DNA from: Asterella californica
Lineage: Eukaryota > Streptophyta > Marchantiopsida > Marchantiales > Aytoniaceae
Assembly (NCBI GenBank): GCA_036924285.1
Contig: JAYKYS010000009.1
Location: 13,702,001 to 13,766,000, forward strand
DNA length: 64,000 nucleotides
Direction of reading: 5' to 3'
Shown here: in pieces, positions 1 to 11,427 of the stretch
How the letters are laid out: every line of letters starts with the position of its first letter
Position numbering within the stretch: position 1 is the stretch's first letter
Program-made: the position numbers and the translations under genes
The notes under the pieces: generated by a model
What the model was told of the DNA's origin: nothing
The model's input: only the letters and a program-made list of their open reading frames with translations
Database searches by the model: none

Positions 1-2197
1 GTATTTGGAAATAAATATTTTGTTTCTGGAAGTTTTGTCTAAGTGTATTGGTAGTGCATGGCTATGACTAGTTCTGATCAGATGCCTAGGATGTTGTCAA
101 GAGGAGGAACGAAGCACACTCAAAGGAAGCGAGCTGGTTTGGATAAGCATCTAAATCAAGACTAAGTCTTGATGTCAAGACTTAGGTTTGCCGTAGCGTT
201 GGCAAAGCAAGTATGAACTTTCATACTTGTCTTGGGGCTTGGTGTGATCTTGCTTTGCGGGTTTCTAATTGCAAAAGTAAACTTAGTCGCACGTCTAAGT
301 CAAATCAGATTGCGACCAGAAAGTGAGTTTCGGGAGACCTCGTAAGTAGGTGTGAATACTTATAGTTAGCAAGTTAGAGTCTTAAGTAGAATGTTTAGAA
401 GTTGTCAACTAGTTTTGTTTAGGGTAAGCCAAAAAGGTAAGGCTTTTCCTGAGACTAATTGAAATTTTCTTAGTGTTCTAGCGACAACTTAAGACTCAAG
501 CCAAGAAGAGAATTCCGGGTTAGCTACCAGAACGCAATTCTGACGTCAAGGGGTTGGCTACCCATTTTGAACTTGGTGTTAACTTAAAGGATCATTGTTG
601 ATGAGGACATCAACCTCCAAAGTGGAGATGAGTGTCGCCACCCTCATTCTCAAGATCGGGCGCAAACGCGAACAACAAAATTCTAGCGGACTTGCGCTAA
701 GTTGTGAACGCTGCGAGTAGGACTTAACGGCTTGGCCGGGAAGTCGGGATCAGATGAACCCTAAGTGGTTCTCTGAACCAAGGTTGGAACCTTGGGTTAG
801 GACATAAGGGCGTATCCCAAGAGGACCCCGGACAAACGTTGACCTAAAAGGGCGAGTCTGGGAACAGATCGAAACATGAGTCTGAGACATAGGTTTGAGA
901 TGTGGGTCCAAGACGTGAGACCGAGACGCAGACAGACCGTGGTTCGGACGCTGGTCCGAACCACAGGGTTCGAGTCTGGGTCTGGACCACAGATTTCTGA
1001 AATGACTGTGTTGGAGCTCCAGGGACGTTTTAGGTCGTGGACGGAGTTCCACGTAAGATCTCGAAGCGTGTGAGGTATCATTGGAAAGGTCTCGTCGAGT
1101 GCTTTCCAGTGATATATAACACTCCTCGATCTGACCTCAGAGCTGGAAGTTATGACCGAACCACAATCAGGTTGTGGTATAATTTTCAGGGACCAAAGAG
1201 GAGGGCGGGGCCACCGATCCCCGAAAGTATATATGAGGGGGGCTCGATGCCTGGGTGGGCCAGGAAGAGTCATCCGATCCCAGGGTTCGGCGGGCGGACT
1301 CTGAGGGCATGAGGTGATGGCTGGACCGGTTCCAAGACACGTTCTCGTCCAGACTTGGACGTCTGGACTTAGGAACACTGTAAGAGCTGAAGCAAGACTA
1401 GGGAACGAGTCGGCGGGTTAGACCACCGTTCGAGAGCCTAGACCCAGACGGACATCACGGGCGGTTGGGCCGCTAGGTGTGCTGGAGATACCGTTTAGGA
1501 CCCTAGACTTTTTGGGAAGTCCGCCCCAAGTCATCTTGTGACTTGCTCATGGTTGGGACCGACCTAGGCGGGTCTAGGTCGGGACTTAGGGAATGTTGAG
1601 CTTGATGAATAGGGAGACGGTCCGGCTCCGATCCAGACCAAACTGATAACATAAGTGGTGCATGGACGTTAACTTGTGATTGTGTTTGCAGGTTAGCAAT
1701 GTGAAGTTTGCGACCAACTGAGTTAGAGCTTCCGCTGGTTCATAGCTCCACTTGGTTGTCCTTTTGTGCCTAAAACCATGTGGTAACTTAATTCCACTCA
1801 TAGGCTACCATGTTAAGTTTCCTAAAGTGCCAGCGTAAATCTTAAACTACCTAAAACAACACGCAGTCCTGAAAGTAAACTTAAACCAACTAAAAAGTGT
1901 GCATTGGCAACACGTAAGTACAACCCATGAGCTTAAACCCTATCAACATGGTAAATCTAAGTTATGTACATTGAACATCATAGACAAGTAAGAAGTCACT
2001 TGCACAAGCGCACAAATGCTTGAACAAGATAACTAGCATATTATCAGCCTACTATGACTCAAAATAGTGTTAATACCGTATGCAAAGATATCAAACATAT
2101 ACATAAACGACTAGAAGTAATATGAGCTAACTTCTAGAACTACTAAACTCAAGTGTCGGAGTAGAAATGTAACATGTAGCCGCCAAGTAGCACGACA
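1..2197 (-). mobile_element. Presumptive LTR of minus-strand Ty3/gypsy element A (left end outside or unresolved)
   Basis: The stretch ends at 2,197 in CACGACA and is followed at once by a purine-rich tract (read on the minus strand) and then by an integrase tail. Elements B and C have the same order, so this should be the 3' LTR of a minus-strand element. TATA-like stretches lie near 1,113 and 1,228. A short fold-back sits at about 1,082-1,112 (ATTGGAAAG pairing with CTTTCCAGT). No second LTR is in the window, so the left boundary is unknown and part of this stretch may be something else. Open frames here (for example 797-1,378) show no family resemblance. Confidence 0.45.
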
Positions 2198-2232
2198 TCC
2201 ATCCCCTCTGAACCTGCACATCCTCCGGTATG
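2198..2232 (-). other. Polypurine tract and conserved upstream box of element A
   Basis: On the minus strand a box reading CATACCGGAGGATGTGCA (2,215-2,232) is followed by a purine-rich tract that abuts the LTR start TGTCG. Purine tracts at this place prime plus-strand DNA synthesis in LTR retroelements. The box recurs at the same 18-nt distance in elements B and C. Confidence 0.6.
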
Positions 2233-2245
2233 TGCCAGATCCATA

Positions 2246-2962
2246 TCAAGACTCTTCAGCTTCAGCTTCAAATTCATCTTCAACCTCCATTGAATCTTCA
2301 GCTTCATCCTCAGTAAGCTCTGTAATGTTCTGGTCCTCCTCTCTTCTTCTAAAGAGCTTGATTCTCTTCCCTACGACTGGTATCTTGAGCACTGCACCAT
2401 CTAACTCTCTCAAAGAGTATGTGGCATTATTATAAACTTCTAACACCACATAAGGTCCGAACCATCTCTTGGAAAACTTTTTGATAGCGCTATATTGATT
2501 ATCAAGATTACTATCATAGACTAACACCCAATCACCTTCTTGAACTGGTTTGGATCGTAATTTATGCGTTCTATCAAATCTGTCTTTGTTTCTCTCTCTA
2601 GCAGTCTTTCACCTTTTCACAGCTTTAGCACATCCTCAGGTCTTCGTTCTAACTGCTGGATCCTTAATGCAAGAAGATCCTCCATACTTCTATCATCTTC
2701 TCATGACAAAACATTCCAAGTAGGCACAATCTCCTCAATCGGCATCACAGATTTTTTTCCTAGTATAAACTCTGCTGGCATGTAACTTGTAACAGTACTA
2801 TGAGTTGTACGAGCTGCCCATAAAACAAATGGTAGCAGTCTAGGCCATTCACGGATCTTACCCTTGCAAGCTTTTACCAAAGCTTTGATGATTGGCGGAT
2901 GACCTCGTTCGCTCTTGTCATTCCCTTCAGGATTGTAAGCTGTGGTTGATGACAACCTCATA
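2246..2962 (-). pseudogene. Pol remnant of element A: end of integrase
   Basis: Two minus-strand pieces match the last part of pol in element C. The piece at 2,701-2,961 holds the integrase segment with AYNPEGN and SERGHPP (the glutamate of the DDE triad) and an intact REWPRLLPF, where element C has a stop. The piece at 2,246-2,527 holds the GPY/F module (RRWFGPYVV) and an acidic tail. The two lie in different frames, so a frameshift separates them. Homology ends abruptly near 2,962, where unrelated DNA joins; RT, RNase H and gag are missing. A dead fragment of the A/B/C lineage. Confidence 0.8.
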
Positions 2963-3740
2963 TCTTCGAGGTCCCGCTCAAATCAACAAAGATCAATGTA
3001 GTTCATGTCGAACGTCTGAAGTCTCAATGACTTCTTCATCTCTCCTCACGGAATACAACTTAAGTCGAAGAACTGACTCCCTTCTTGGTCATTCAAGAAA
3101 TCTTCCTCACACTTTTCTTCACCGAAGAATTCATTCTTCGTCGATATATAAACTACTACTCAATACTCCTTTTTTAAGTTAAGCTTGATACGACAAATGA
3201 CTCAGTCATCTTCTTATAAGTGTCCGTAAACGGTGTCACACGTGCCGAAGTTAGTCACCTTGTGCCTAAAGTACCAAGGAGTCACTCATCAACCGAAGTT
3301 CTTCATTGGACGAAGTACGAAGAAAAGATTTTCAGAGTTATAATTTATTCGTTGAGTAACATCTGGTTGAAGAATTCTTCGTCCAAGGAATCTATCTCGG
3401 AGAACAGTTACTTGAGGACTAAGTGTGAATAGTCTGTCCAAACTTCTTCAGATAGTATTTTACCTCAAACACTCCAACTAACACTAAATTCAATCTTTTA
3501 TATGCTTAATGTATGAAAATACTTCTTTGTCCTACAACTATACAATTAATTGACAAAAAATGAAAATTCAAATCTTCACATACTCGTCCTCTCAATTGTG
3601 AAGTGACCTTACGAACACTTAAGAGTAGTACCTCTTGACTCTCCATCCATTCACTCAAGTGGCTAACAAAGTTTTGTTAAGATCTTCGAAGTGAACAGAA
3701 CCATTACTATAACGACACGATACGTTATAAAGATTCATCC
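2963..3740. other. CTTCG/GAAGT-rich repeat-like DNA, unidentified
   Basis: No coding homology is recognised. The composition (many CTTCG, GAAGT and ACGAAG words) resembles 33.1-34.7 and 36.6-37.9 kb. A short stretch near 3,555-3,585 (AAAATGAAAATTCAAATCTT) resembles one at 37,892-37,915. Both may be ends of one repeat family inserted between two integrase relics. Confidence 0.35.
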
Positions 3741-4720
3741 AACGTAGGTGTAACATGTCTAGAAACTAGCAAACCTAAAGTCATACAACAGCACTAAACC
3801 TCCATCTTTAATATCCACCTTACATATTTTCTTATCGTACTGCTCTTTTCGTTTCATTTGGATAGCTTTCGTCAATCGCTTAGATTCATCGCAATTTTTC
3901 TCAAGTGTCATAAGTCTAAACAACAGACTCTCCTCCATTGACAATATATCTTCAGACACAATTATATAAGTAAGTACATCAAATTTAATACGTATAAATG
4001 AAATCATGATGTACGTTAGAAAGAAGGGTGTATGATGAATCGTTATCTTCTCTATGTTATAAAATATCCACAAGACAACCGATAACTTTGTATCCTAATC
4101 GTACGCATGATTCATCATCATCTTATTCAAAATCTTGCATAACACTCTCTTAGACTTCTCAGTTAGTCTATTAGCTTTTGGATTATACAGCATCACCTTC
4201 TGATGTTTTATATCAAAATAGTTGATCAGTCCTTCTATCATTTTGTTCAAGAAATGAGTACCTCGATCATTCATCAACTCCAACAGACATTCATATCGAG
4301 TGTACAAAAACTTAGCTACTGTAGCTACGTCATCCTTCTTGGTAGCTGATGCTTGAACCATCTTTGTTGCATAATCAATAGCTATCAAAATGTATCTCCT
4401 CCTAGTGCGACATGTTGCAGGCACCATCACTTCTCAAATGGTGCTAGTGGAAGTATCGGATGTAACGATCATTGAGTGGATGGCGTAAGCTTATCCACTC
4501 TTTGACAATTATCACACATCTTGATAATCTCCTGTACATCTTTGTACATTGGCGGCTACCAGTAGCATGATGAGGATAATCTTCTTCAAGGTATTTCTCA
4601 ACGTGTAGTGTACACCCTCGGGTTCATAGTGTAAATGCACCCATCACTTGTGATATCTCATGTGCTTCTAGACATCTTAGTAGTTGCTCATCATGTACCT
4701 TCTTGAATAGTAATCCGTTA
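3741..4720 (-). pseudogene. Ty3/gypsy integrase fragment, lineage different from A/B/C
   Basis: Reading minus, an HHCC-like tail with CDNCQR (about 4,500) comes first. The catalytic core follows (4,095-4,430) with AIDYATK, NDRGTHFL and a downstream LTEKSKR, so the DDE residues are still visible. The C-terminal part (3,759-4,073) contains KRRKEQYDK-like and VDIKDGGLVLLYD text typical of plant Ty3/gypsy integrases. Frameshifts and stops separate the pieces. No LTR could be matched to it. It sits in the same orientation as element A, but its sequence is clearly another lineage, perhaps the one that gave the RT relic at 38.6-39.4 kb. Confidence 0.75.
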
Positions 4721-5378
4721 TTCAATTCGTACTGTGTCGTGATACGAATGATTTCACACAGTAAATAATTCACCTTTTTGTCAAGAGTTAGTCTCTCTGA
4801 GTGAAGTTAAGACCTCAAAGAAGTCGATTCTGGAGGAAGTGAGCATTCAAAGATCTGAAAACACCATGGCGTAAGTCTCATCATATTGATCACCGTGGTA
4901 TGTTAAAAAGTAAAAAATGAAGTTATAGACGAAAAGTTATTTGGAGTTCTTCTACAAGACTTCTAATATCGGAAAATGTATCATAAATTTAAGTGAGTTC
5001 GAAAATTATGTTTAAGATTTTTTTCATGTAGATTGTAGTGTGTAGTACATGTTTGCATCTTGAAATGCACAAAAAAGATCAAGTACAGAGATAGTTATGG
5101 TAGTTCGTGTTAGTGAAGAGAAGACGACATAGATCGCTTTACTAGCATATCAGTTTAGAAATTGGTCTCTAGAACTAGTTATGAGATTGGCTTCCGTGGG
5201 TAGTTGAGTAAACCTGTAGGGAGGAGGTCTTAAGATCAAATCCTTTCAGACTCACAACTGGCTTGGAGTACTCTGACCTCTTCGGAAGAATATGTGGGGC
5301 ACCAAGTTGCATAGAGGCGGGACACTAGATGTCTCTTAAACGTACCGTGAATGCGAGACGCCTCTGTCTACTCCTACT

Positions 5379-5820
5379 CTAGTGGTCACCTAGTGTGGAT
5401 GCTAGAGAGGTTACCACCGGATTTCAAAATGGACCTTATGCTAGAGGACTAACTCCCCTTTGGGGTGTTGGGATAATTAGTATGAATTCGGTGAGGCCCT
5501 CTAAGTCCTAAGATAGTGAGATGACATCAAAGATACTTCAAGTCGGTACAAATTCTTATGTAGAAAAATATAGATCTCATCATGTGAAATACACCCTCTG
5601 CACTAGTGCAGTCATCTGGTGTGGATGCTAGAGGAAGGTTATCACCGGATTTGAAAATAGATCTTATGCTAGAGGACTAACTCCCCTTCGATTGTCGGAG
5701 TAATTAGTACGAATTTGATCGAGCCCTCTAAGTCCAAGGGGAGCGAGATGGCATTAAAGATACTCCAAGTTGGTACAAATTATATTGTAGGAAAATACGG
5801 ATCTCATCATGTGAAATACT
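5379..5820. repeat. Diverged tandem duplication, two units, period 226 bp
   Basis: Units at about 5,379-5,592 and 5,601-5,820 share GTGTGGATGCTAGAG, TTATGCTAGAGGACTAACTC and ATCTCATCATGTGAAATAC in the same order. GTGTGGAT occurs at 5,393 and 5,619, giving the 226-bp period. Scattered substitutions show the duplication is old. Confidence 0.8.
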
Positions 5821-6414
5821 TGGGTCAAAAAATCAAGTGAAACTTATACCTGATGAAATACTTACGGCATTTCGAAGTTCTAGGAGGTCGAAGATCGACA
5901 ATGATGATAACTCGGGCTCCACATGTTAGAACGAGGTGATTCCCGTGGTGGATTTACTTCGTGTGGAGGTGTCAGTAGCTGATAGCTGACTGTACAGCCG
6001 ACTCAATGATCGTCCGTACATATGCGTTTGCAAAGGCTTGTGGACTAGTCTTCTTACGTGTTGAATTTTTCTTTCTGTTTTATTTTCCTGCTGCCATCTG
6101 TCTAGGGCAACTTTTATCCCTACCAGGTGACAGTGAGATTTACATAGGGTGGAGGTAAATCCAAAAGAGGTTGTACTCCAGAGAGAGAGTTTTTATGATC
6201 ATTGTATAGTAGAGACGGGAGGAGATTATCGATCATCTAGTAGAGAATCGAAGAGCTAGGAGAGAGTTTTACAGAGGTTACGTCTGGAGAGAATTCTTAC
6301 TGATCATAGTTTTGACATCAAAGGATTGAGAGGAGAGGACAGAAACGAATAGAGAGGAGACTTGCATTTTGTACGTATATATTTCTGAATAGAAAATGAG
6401 AAGCTTGTAGATGA

Positions 6415-6418
6415 ACGT
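6415..6418. other. Target-site duplication ACGT, left copy, element B
   Basis: ACGT directly precedes the LTR start TGTCGCG and recurs directly after the right LTR at 26,164-26,167. Confidence 0.7.
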
Positions 6419-8182
6419 TGTCGCGGCGAGAGTCTTTCTTGGGGAGGACGGACCTCCTGACTGTGATCGATCAGAGAAACGACCAGAAGGAAAAACATGT
6501 TGATGATGAGATCTCAAAACTCTACTTCTTGCGTCCACCAATTACAAAACAAACACTCAACCAAACACTCAGGTACACAAATAGACCTCTCAGGATTCAA
6601 AATAACTTTATTTGAGTGTCGACTCTATCATCAATTTCTTCCACCATAGAAAATCTCTTTTCCTCTCTCTCCCGTCTATCATTTCTCTGCCAAACTCTGT
6701 CAAGTTCACCTCAAAACCTATCTAGTAGGTCAAATTCAGACCCCTAACTCTCATACCTCTCCTTGCATCAACTTCCCAACTGAAACTCTCAGAAATTTGA
6801 TTCACGACGATCAAAAGCCTCTCACAGACCATCAAACTGATCTCCGCTCAATAGACTGCCTCCCGAAAGTAATTATCTCTACAAATAGTTTGTTAGACAC
6901 AGTTCAAGCCTTAAAACACTTGTCCCTCTCCTTGCAACGATCTCCCAATTCAGTTTTCTTAGAAATTTGATCTCCCATGCTCCCAAGCTTCTCTTGTGCG
7001 TCTCGATGGCTTCTCCTTCCGCTCAGTGCAAGGAAAAAAAGTCCTCGTCCCAAACCGCCGCAGGTTATTTAACCTAAAAGACAAGGCCTTAGCTAAGCTG
7101 CCCCTCCTCTGTCCTTATAAGCACAATCACTTATAAGAAGCATGCCCCTAGCTAAGCTGCCCCCCTACTGTCCTTGTGCATACAGAACTTTATTTGCTAA
7201 TCTGGCCCTTTTTTTATAAAAAGTTCACAGTTGTCTTTAGAAAGCAGACTCCTTCATTGATAAAGGTCTCACAGCTTTCTTTGCAATTGCTAAGCCGACT
7301 CGATGATTACTTAACTGATTAACAAAAGTTTCTCGTGCTCTTGATGTGAGACAGCTCCATAAGTGTTGGGACTTCGGCCTACATTGGATGACATGTGGTA
7401 TATTCAAGATGACATCAAGAGCACGAGAAACTTTTGTTAATCAACTCAGTGTACCAGGTATCTCCCATGGTATATTCACGGTGGCATGCGGAGGCTTAGG
7501 CCAGGAAGCCCACGATTAAGAGAGATACTGGTCTCTCGTCCCTAGATATGCAAGACGTGGTTGCATATCCAACATAGACTCCCTTATAGGAGGCGAACAT
7601 GCCGAAATAGGAACCAGAGGCCCGGGAGAATTGATCCTGAGACTACTTTCCTCCTAGGCATGCGCCCTATCACTGGTATGGCCTTTGGTTCCGTTCAAGA
7701 AGGTTAAAAATTCTGTACATATGTTTTCTTGAAGAAGTTTTCCTATAAAGTCTTACTAGCCTTCCTTACGCTAACTTCTCTATAAAACTCCGTTCTTAAT
7801 GAATAAGGAGTCAAAACTATAGTACTTGTGAACACCTACACACTCACGCTATCAGATTCTAAGTTCGAGTCACGAGCTAGAATCGAAGGATTTCTCTCTT
7901 TCGCATATTTCTCAGCCTAAAACATGTACTAACTATCACTTAGAACACTTTCTATCAAAACTGGAAGTACGAAATCGCTCTCCTCGACGAGCTCTGCATT
8001 CTAGAAACTTTCGCCCTCTTCAAGGTGATATTTCAACCCAAGCTAGGGGCCATCTTGCCAAGCGTAGCCCCCACTTAGCTCATGCCGAGCTTAATAAGCT
8101 AGGGTGCAGCTTCCTGAACAAATGCTGGCTGAGTGTCTTCTGAAGCTTCATTTCATCATGTAGAATGTCATGCACTACGACA
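6419..8182 (-). repeat. Left LTR (3' LTR) of element B
   Basis: Aligns along its whole length with 24,402-26,163, with many substitutions and small indels. It is clearly older than the LTR pair of element C. Short terminal inverted repeat TGTCG/CGACA. It carries an inverted segment at 7,316-7,443 that the partner LTR lacks. Confidence 0.9.
7316..7443. repeat. Perfect 32-bp inverted repeat around an inverted LTR segment
   Basis: Arms at 7,316-7,347 and 7,412-7,443 are exact reverse complements, separated by 64 bp. The partner LTR has the first arm once (from about 25,302), followed by the spacer sequence in the opposite direction. The left LTR therefore carries an inversion with a duplicated arm. 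Confidence 0.85.
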
Positions 8183-8217
8183 TTCACCCCCTCCTAACCT
8201 GCACATCCTCCGGTATG
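8183..8217 (-). other. Polypurine tract and conserved upstream box of element B
   Basis: Read on the minus strand, CATACCGGAGGATGTGCA (8,200-8,217) precedes a G-rich purine tract (AGGGGGTGAA) that abuts the LTR start TGTCG. Layout and 18-nt spacing equal those in elements A and C. Confidence 0.65.
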
Positions 8218-8329
8218 TGTCAACCTTTCCTCTAGTTTCCAAGGTCCTTTAAATTGCCATCGTCCTCTTCAACGGCCCCTACGTCTTCTTCTGATAGTAT
8301 CCATCATCCGATCTGACTCCAAAAATTAG

Positions 8330-11300
8330 TCTAGCTGAACGGATTCTCCCCTTTTTCTAAACAACTTGATACGCTTACCAGCAACAAAGAGCTTTAGAGG
8401 TGTACCATCAAGATCCCATAAAGAGTAAGTAGCATTTTGATGCACTTCTAAGACAACATACGGACCAAATCACCTCCTAGAAAATTTCCGAACCGTAGAG
8501 TGTTGATTCTGTAATGTACTATCATACACCAAAACCCAATCTCTAGCATGTATGGGCTTCGATCGGAGCCGGTGGATCTTGTCAAACCTGTCCTTGTTCT
8601 TGAGATGTGCCTCTTTCAGTTTCTGTTGTGTCTCTATAAGATCCTCCTCTCTATGTTCCAACTGCCAGATTCAAAGTGCAAGAAGTTGTACATGATCCAT
8701 TTCGTCTTTCCACGGTAAAGTAGTCCATGTAGGAAAATCCTCCTCTGCCGGCATAATCGGCTTTTGACCCAACATCAGTTCAATCGGTATGTATCCAGTA
8801 GTAGTGCAATGAGTCGACTTGTCAGCCCATAGAGCAAAAGAGAGCAACCTATGCCACTGTCTATGCCTACCATCGCATGTTTTTATCAAAGCTTGAACAA
8901 TCGACGGATGTCCTCTCTCGCTTTTGACAATCCCTTGTGGATTCATGGCAGTAGTGAGTTTGAGTTTTATTCCGTGTTGGGCGAAGAACTCCTTCACTTT
9001 TGTACCACGCAACTCTCCTCTATCTGCATGCAATCTCTTTATAGATCCATACCTATAGATAATATCTTCAAGAACAAACCTACATATCCCTTATGTGGTC
9101 TTCGTCCTCAGAGCTCGTCCTTCCACAAAGTTGGAGAGGTCTTCTCGAGCCAACACCAAGTACCTCATACCCCATAACCCGGGAACATTGCTACCAAATC
9201 AAGAACTCATTGAAAATGGATACCAGGTCATGTCTGTAACGTACCTTTGAACCTTTAACGTACCTTTGAGTTTGCTTGACGGTGCAAGCATGAACTCACA
9301 AAGTTCACCACATCTTGATAAAGTCTCTCCACCAGTATCTCTCTTTCAATTTTGTGTAGGTAGCCCAAGCTCCTCGATGTCCGGCCCACAAGGTGTCATG
9401 AAAATCTTCCATCAACCGTTGCTTGGTCTGCAGATCATCTATAACTCGTAGAAGTGCTCCATCTCTTCTCTTTGGACGTTTCCAAAGATACCATCTCACA
9501 ACAAGTAATCATATGCATTCCTCCTTATCTCTCTAAACTCTGCATCACTCAAACCCTCCTGTCTGTTTAAAGAACTCAGATAGAGTCTAATGTCGCGTAA
9601 CCTTCTCTTGTAGAACTCCTCTCTGAATGGCAGCGGCTCCAAGTTTGTAGTCCGTCGATTAACTTGACACTGAGCATCCTTTCTCTCTTCTAACTCAGCT
9701 TCTCAAAACATGACGTCTTCATCTACAAATCGAGTCCTTGACAACATATCTATGATCATATTTTCCTTTCCTTTTATATGCTTCAGCTCTGGATTCAAGC
9801 TTCTAATATGAGCAATCCAGCGTAACATCGCTATGTCTGACGTGTTACAGTTGGATATCATGCCTAGTAGAGGTAGATAATCCGTTTCTAGGACTACATG
9901 AGCACCAATCAGAAACTCACGGTCTATCTTCATCGATGTCACCGCTCCTCACAACTCACGCTTCACTTGGGGATAATCTTGTTGCCTGTCCGTCAAGAGC
10001 ATAGCTCCAAACCTAGAGGTAAGCCACATACCATCCGCATCATCTTGACCTATCGTCCAGCCAATCACCTTTGGACTAGTATCTATTGTGACAATGACAG
10101 GTCTATCACACCGTAGTCTACTCTTCTCAAAACAAGTGAAGCTTGTAGAGCCTCTTTCAGCCTATTCATAGCTTCTCGATGGACTGAGGTCCATACAAAC
10201 CTCTAATCCTTCCTCAATAATGCATACAAAGGCTCAGCAATATGAGCATAATGAGGAATGGATATACGATAAAATACACAAGCACCTAGAAAGCGTCGAA
10301 CCTCTGTGATATTCTTATAGTCTGCCATTCTAACTATGGCTTCAACCTTCTTCAGGTTTGGTCGCCTTCCAAAAGCACCACACAGATGTCCAACCACTAA
10401 AATCTCAGACACATCAAACTTGGACTTAGCTCCTGACAGGGTGAGATGTATCTCCTCCAAACGAGTTAAGATACGTTCTACATCCTTGATATGATCTGCA
10501 ACAAACCTCATACATCCATTCGCAAGTACTGCTTCATCCTTGTCTTCAACCGCACAACCTTTTATAGGAATATTATCTAGAAATGGGATGGTAACATCAT
10601 GCACAAATTCCCTTAGTACCTTATGCATCGCATTCTGCATATGAGCCACCGAGTTCGTCGCTACTTGTGGAAGAGTACACATCTGCATCAATCCAAAAGA
10701 CGTACGCATAGTAGTTAGATCTCTACTCTCTACAGCCAGCTGGAACTGATCATAACCAGAATATAGATCTCATATCGAATAGATAGCTCTCCCTGCAAAT
10801 GCCTCCGCTATCTCCTCAATCACAGGACCCGTCCCAACATTACGAATGGTTACGTTATTCGCACGCTGTAGGTCTTGAATAAAATGCAAAGCTCCTGACT
10901 TCTTGGGTACAGTGAACCACCTGCTAGAATATGGCCCCATAGACGGCTCAAGTATCCCCATCTGTACCTTCTCTTTCAACAACTCGATGAGTTTAGGCAA
11001 CAAAGCACGAGGAACTGGAATCAGTTTCAGATCCCAAAACACCTGAGGAATTGTGAATATAACCATATGCGTTATAACCTTTGGGTCCACACATCCTATC
11101 TCCTCTGCTGAAAAAGAAAATGCCTTACCGTGATCTTTTATCATCTGCTCAAACATTGTCTTCTCATCCTCAGTCAAGAAATCACCCCCTCCTATCTGGA
11201 GCTCTTTCAACGTCTCTTCAGTAAATTGATGCCTTATTCGTCTATGATCGCGCAGTATAGGCTCAGTCTCCACTAATTCTACTTGCTGCTGGGAGTTAGC

Positions 11301-11423
11301 AGGTAGTTCACCTTTTTCAATACAGATTTGTACTTCGCATGGACGTCTGCTTCCTGAGGGAGTGCACACCAACAAATTGCTTCTCTTCTCATACTATTCT
11401 ACATCGGATGAGGAAAGAACTGC
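8330..11423 (-). pseudogene. Pol of element B: RT, RNase H and integrase (dead; 5' end beyond element C)
   Basis: Read on the minus strand. The RT region at 10,770-11,375 has YSSRWFTVPKK and ends in a stop at the GDLYSG-like motif. Then comes 10,203-10,709 with the catalytic box as FLDNIPIKG, its second aspartate changed to Asn. RNase H (9,703-9,942) keeps ETDYLPLL and a DMLSR-like end. The integrase zinc part (9,305-9,499) and core (8,671-9,033, AMNPQG, SERGHPS) follow, and the tail with a GPY-like region ends near 8,470. At least six stops or shifts separate these pieces. The start of this pol is at 21,504-21,774, cut off by the insertion of element C. Confidence 0.88.
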
Positions 11424-11427
11424 ACGT
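11424..11427. other. Target-site duplication ACGT, left copy, element C
   Basis: ACGT precedes the LTR start TATCGTG and recurs at 21,500-21,503 right after the other LTR. Joining the flanks rejoins pol of element B. Confidence 0.75.

Larger units (their letters stand above)
4721..6418 (+). mobile_element. Flank of element B; right part probably the 5' LTR start of older plus-strand element D
   Basis: Element B is inserted at 6,418/26,164 with an ACGT duplication. The DNA right of B (26,168-26,405) ends like an LTR in plus orientation and is followed by a plus-strand gag, so the sequence left of 6,419 should be the other part of that split LTR. I could not fix where the LTR begins; anywhere from about 4.8 to 5.9 kb is possible. 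No reading frame here has recognisable homology. Confidence 0.4.

Noticed and set aside
797..1378. 193-codon minus-strand open frame
   Set aside because: Lies in the presumptive LTR of element A, overlaps other frames, and has no domain.
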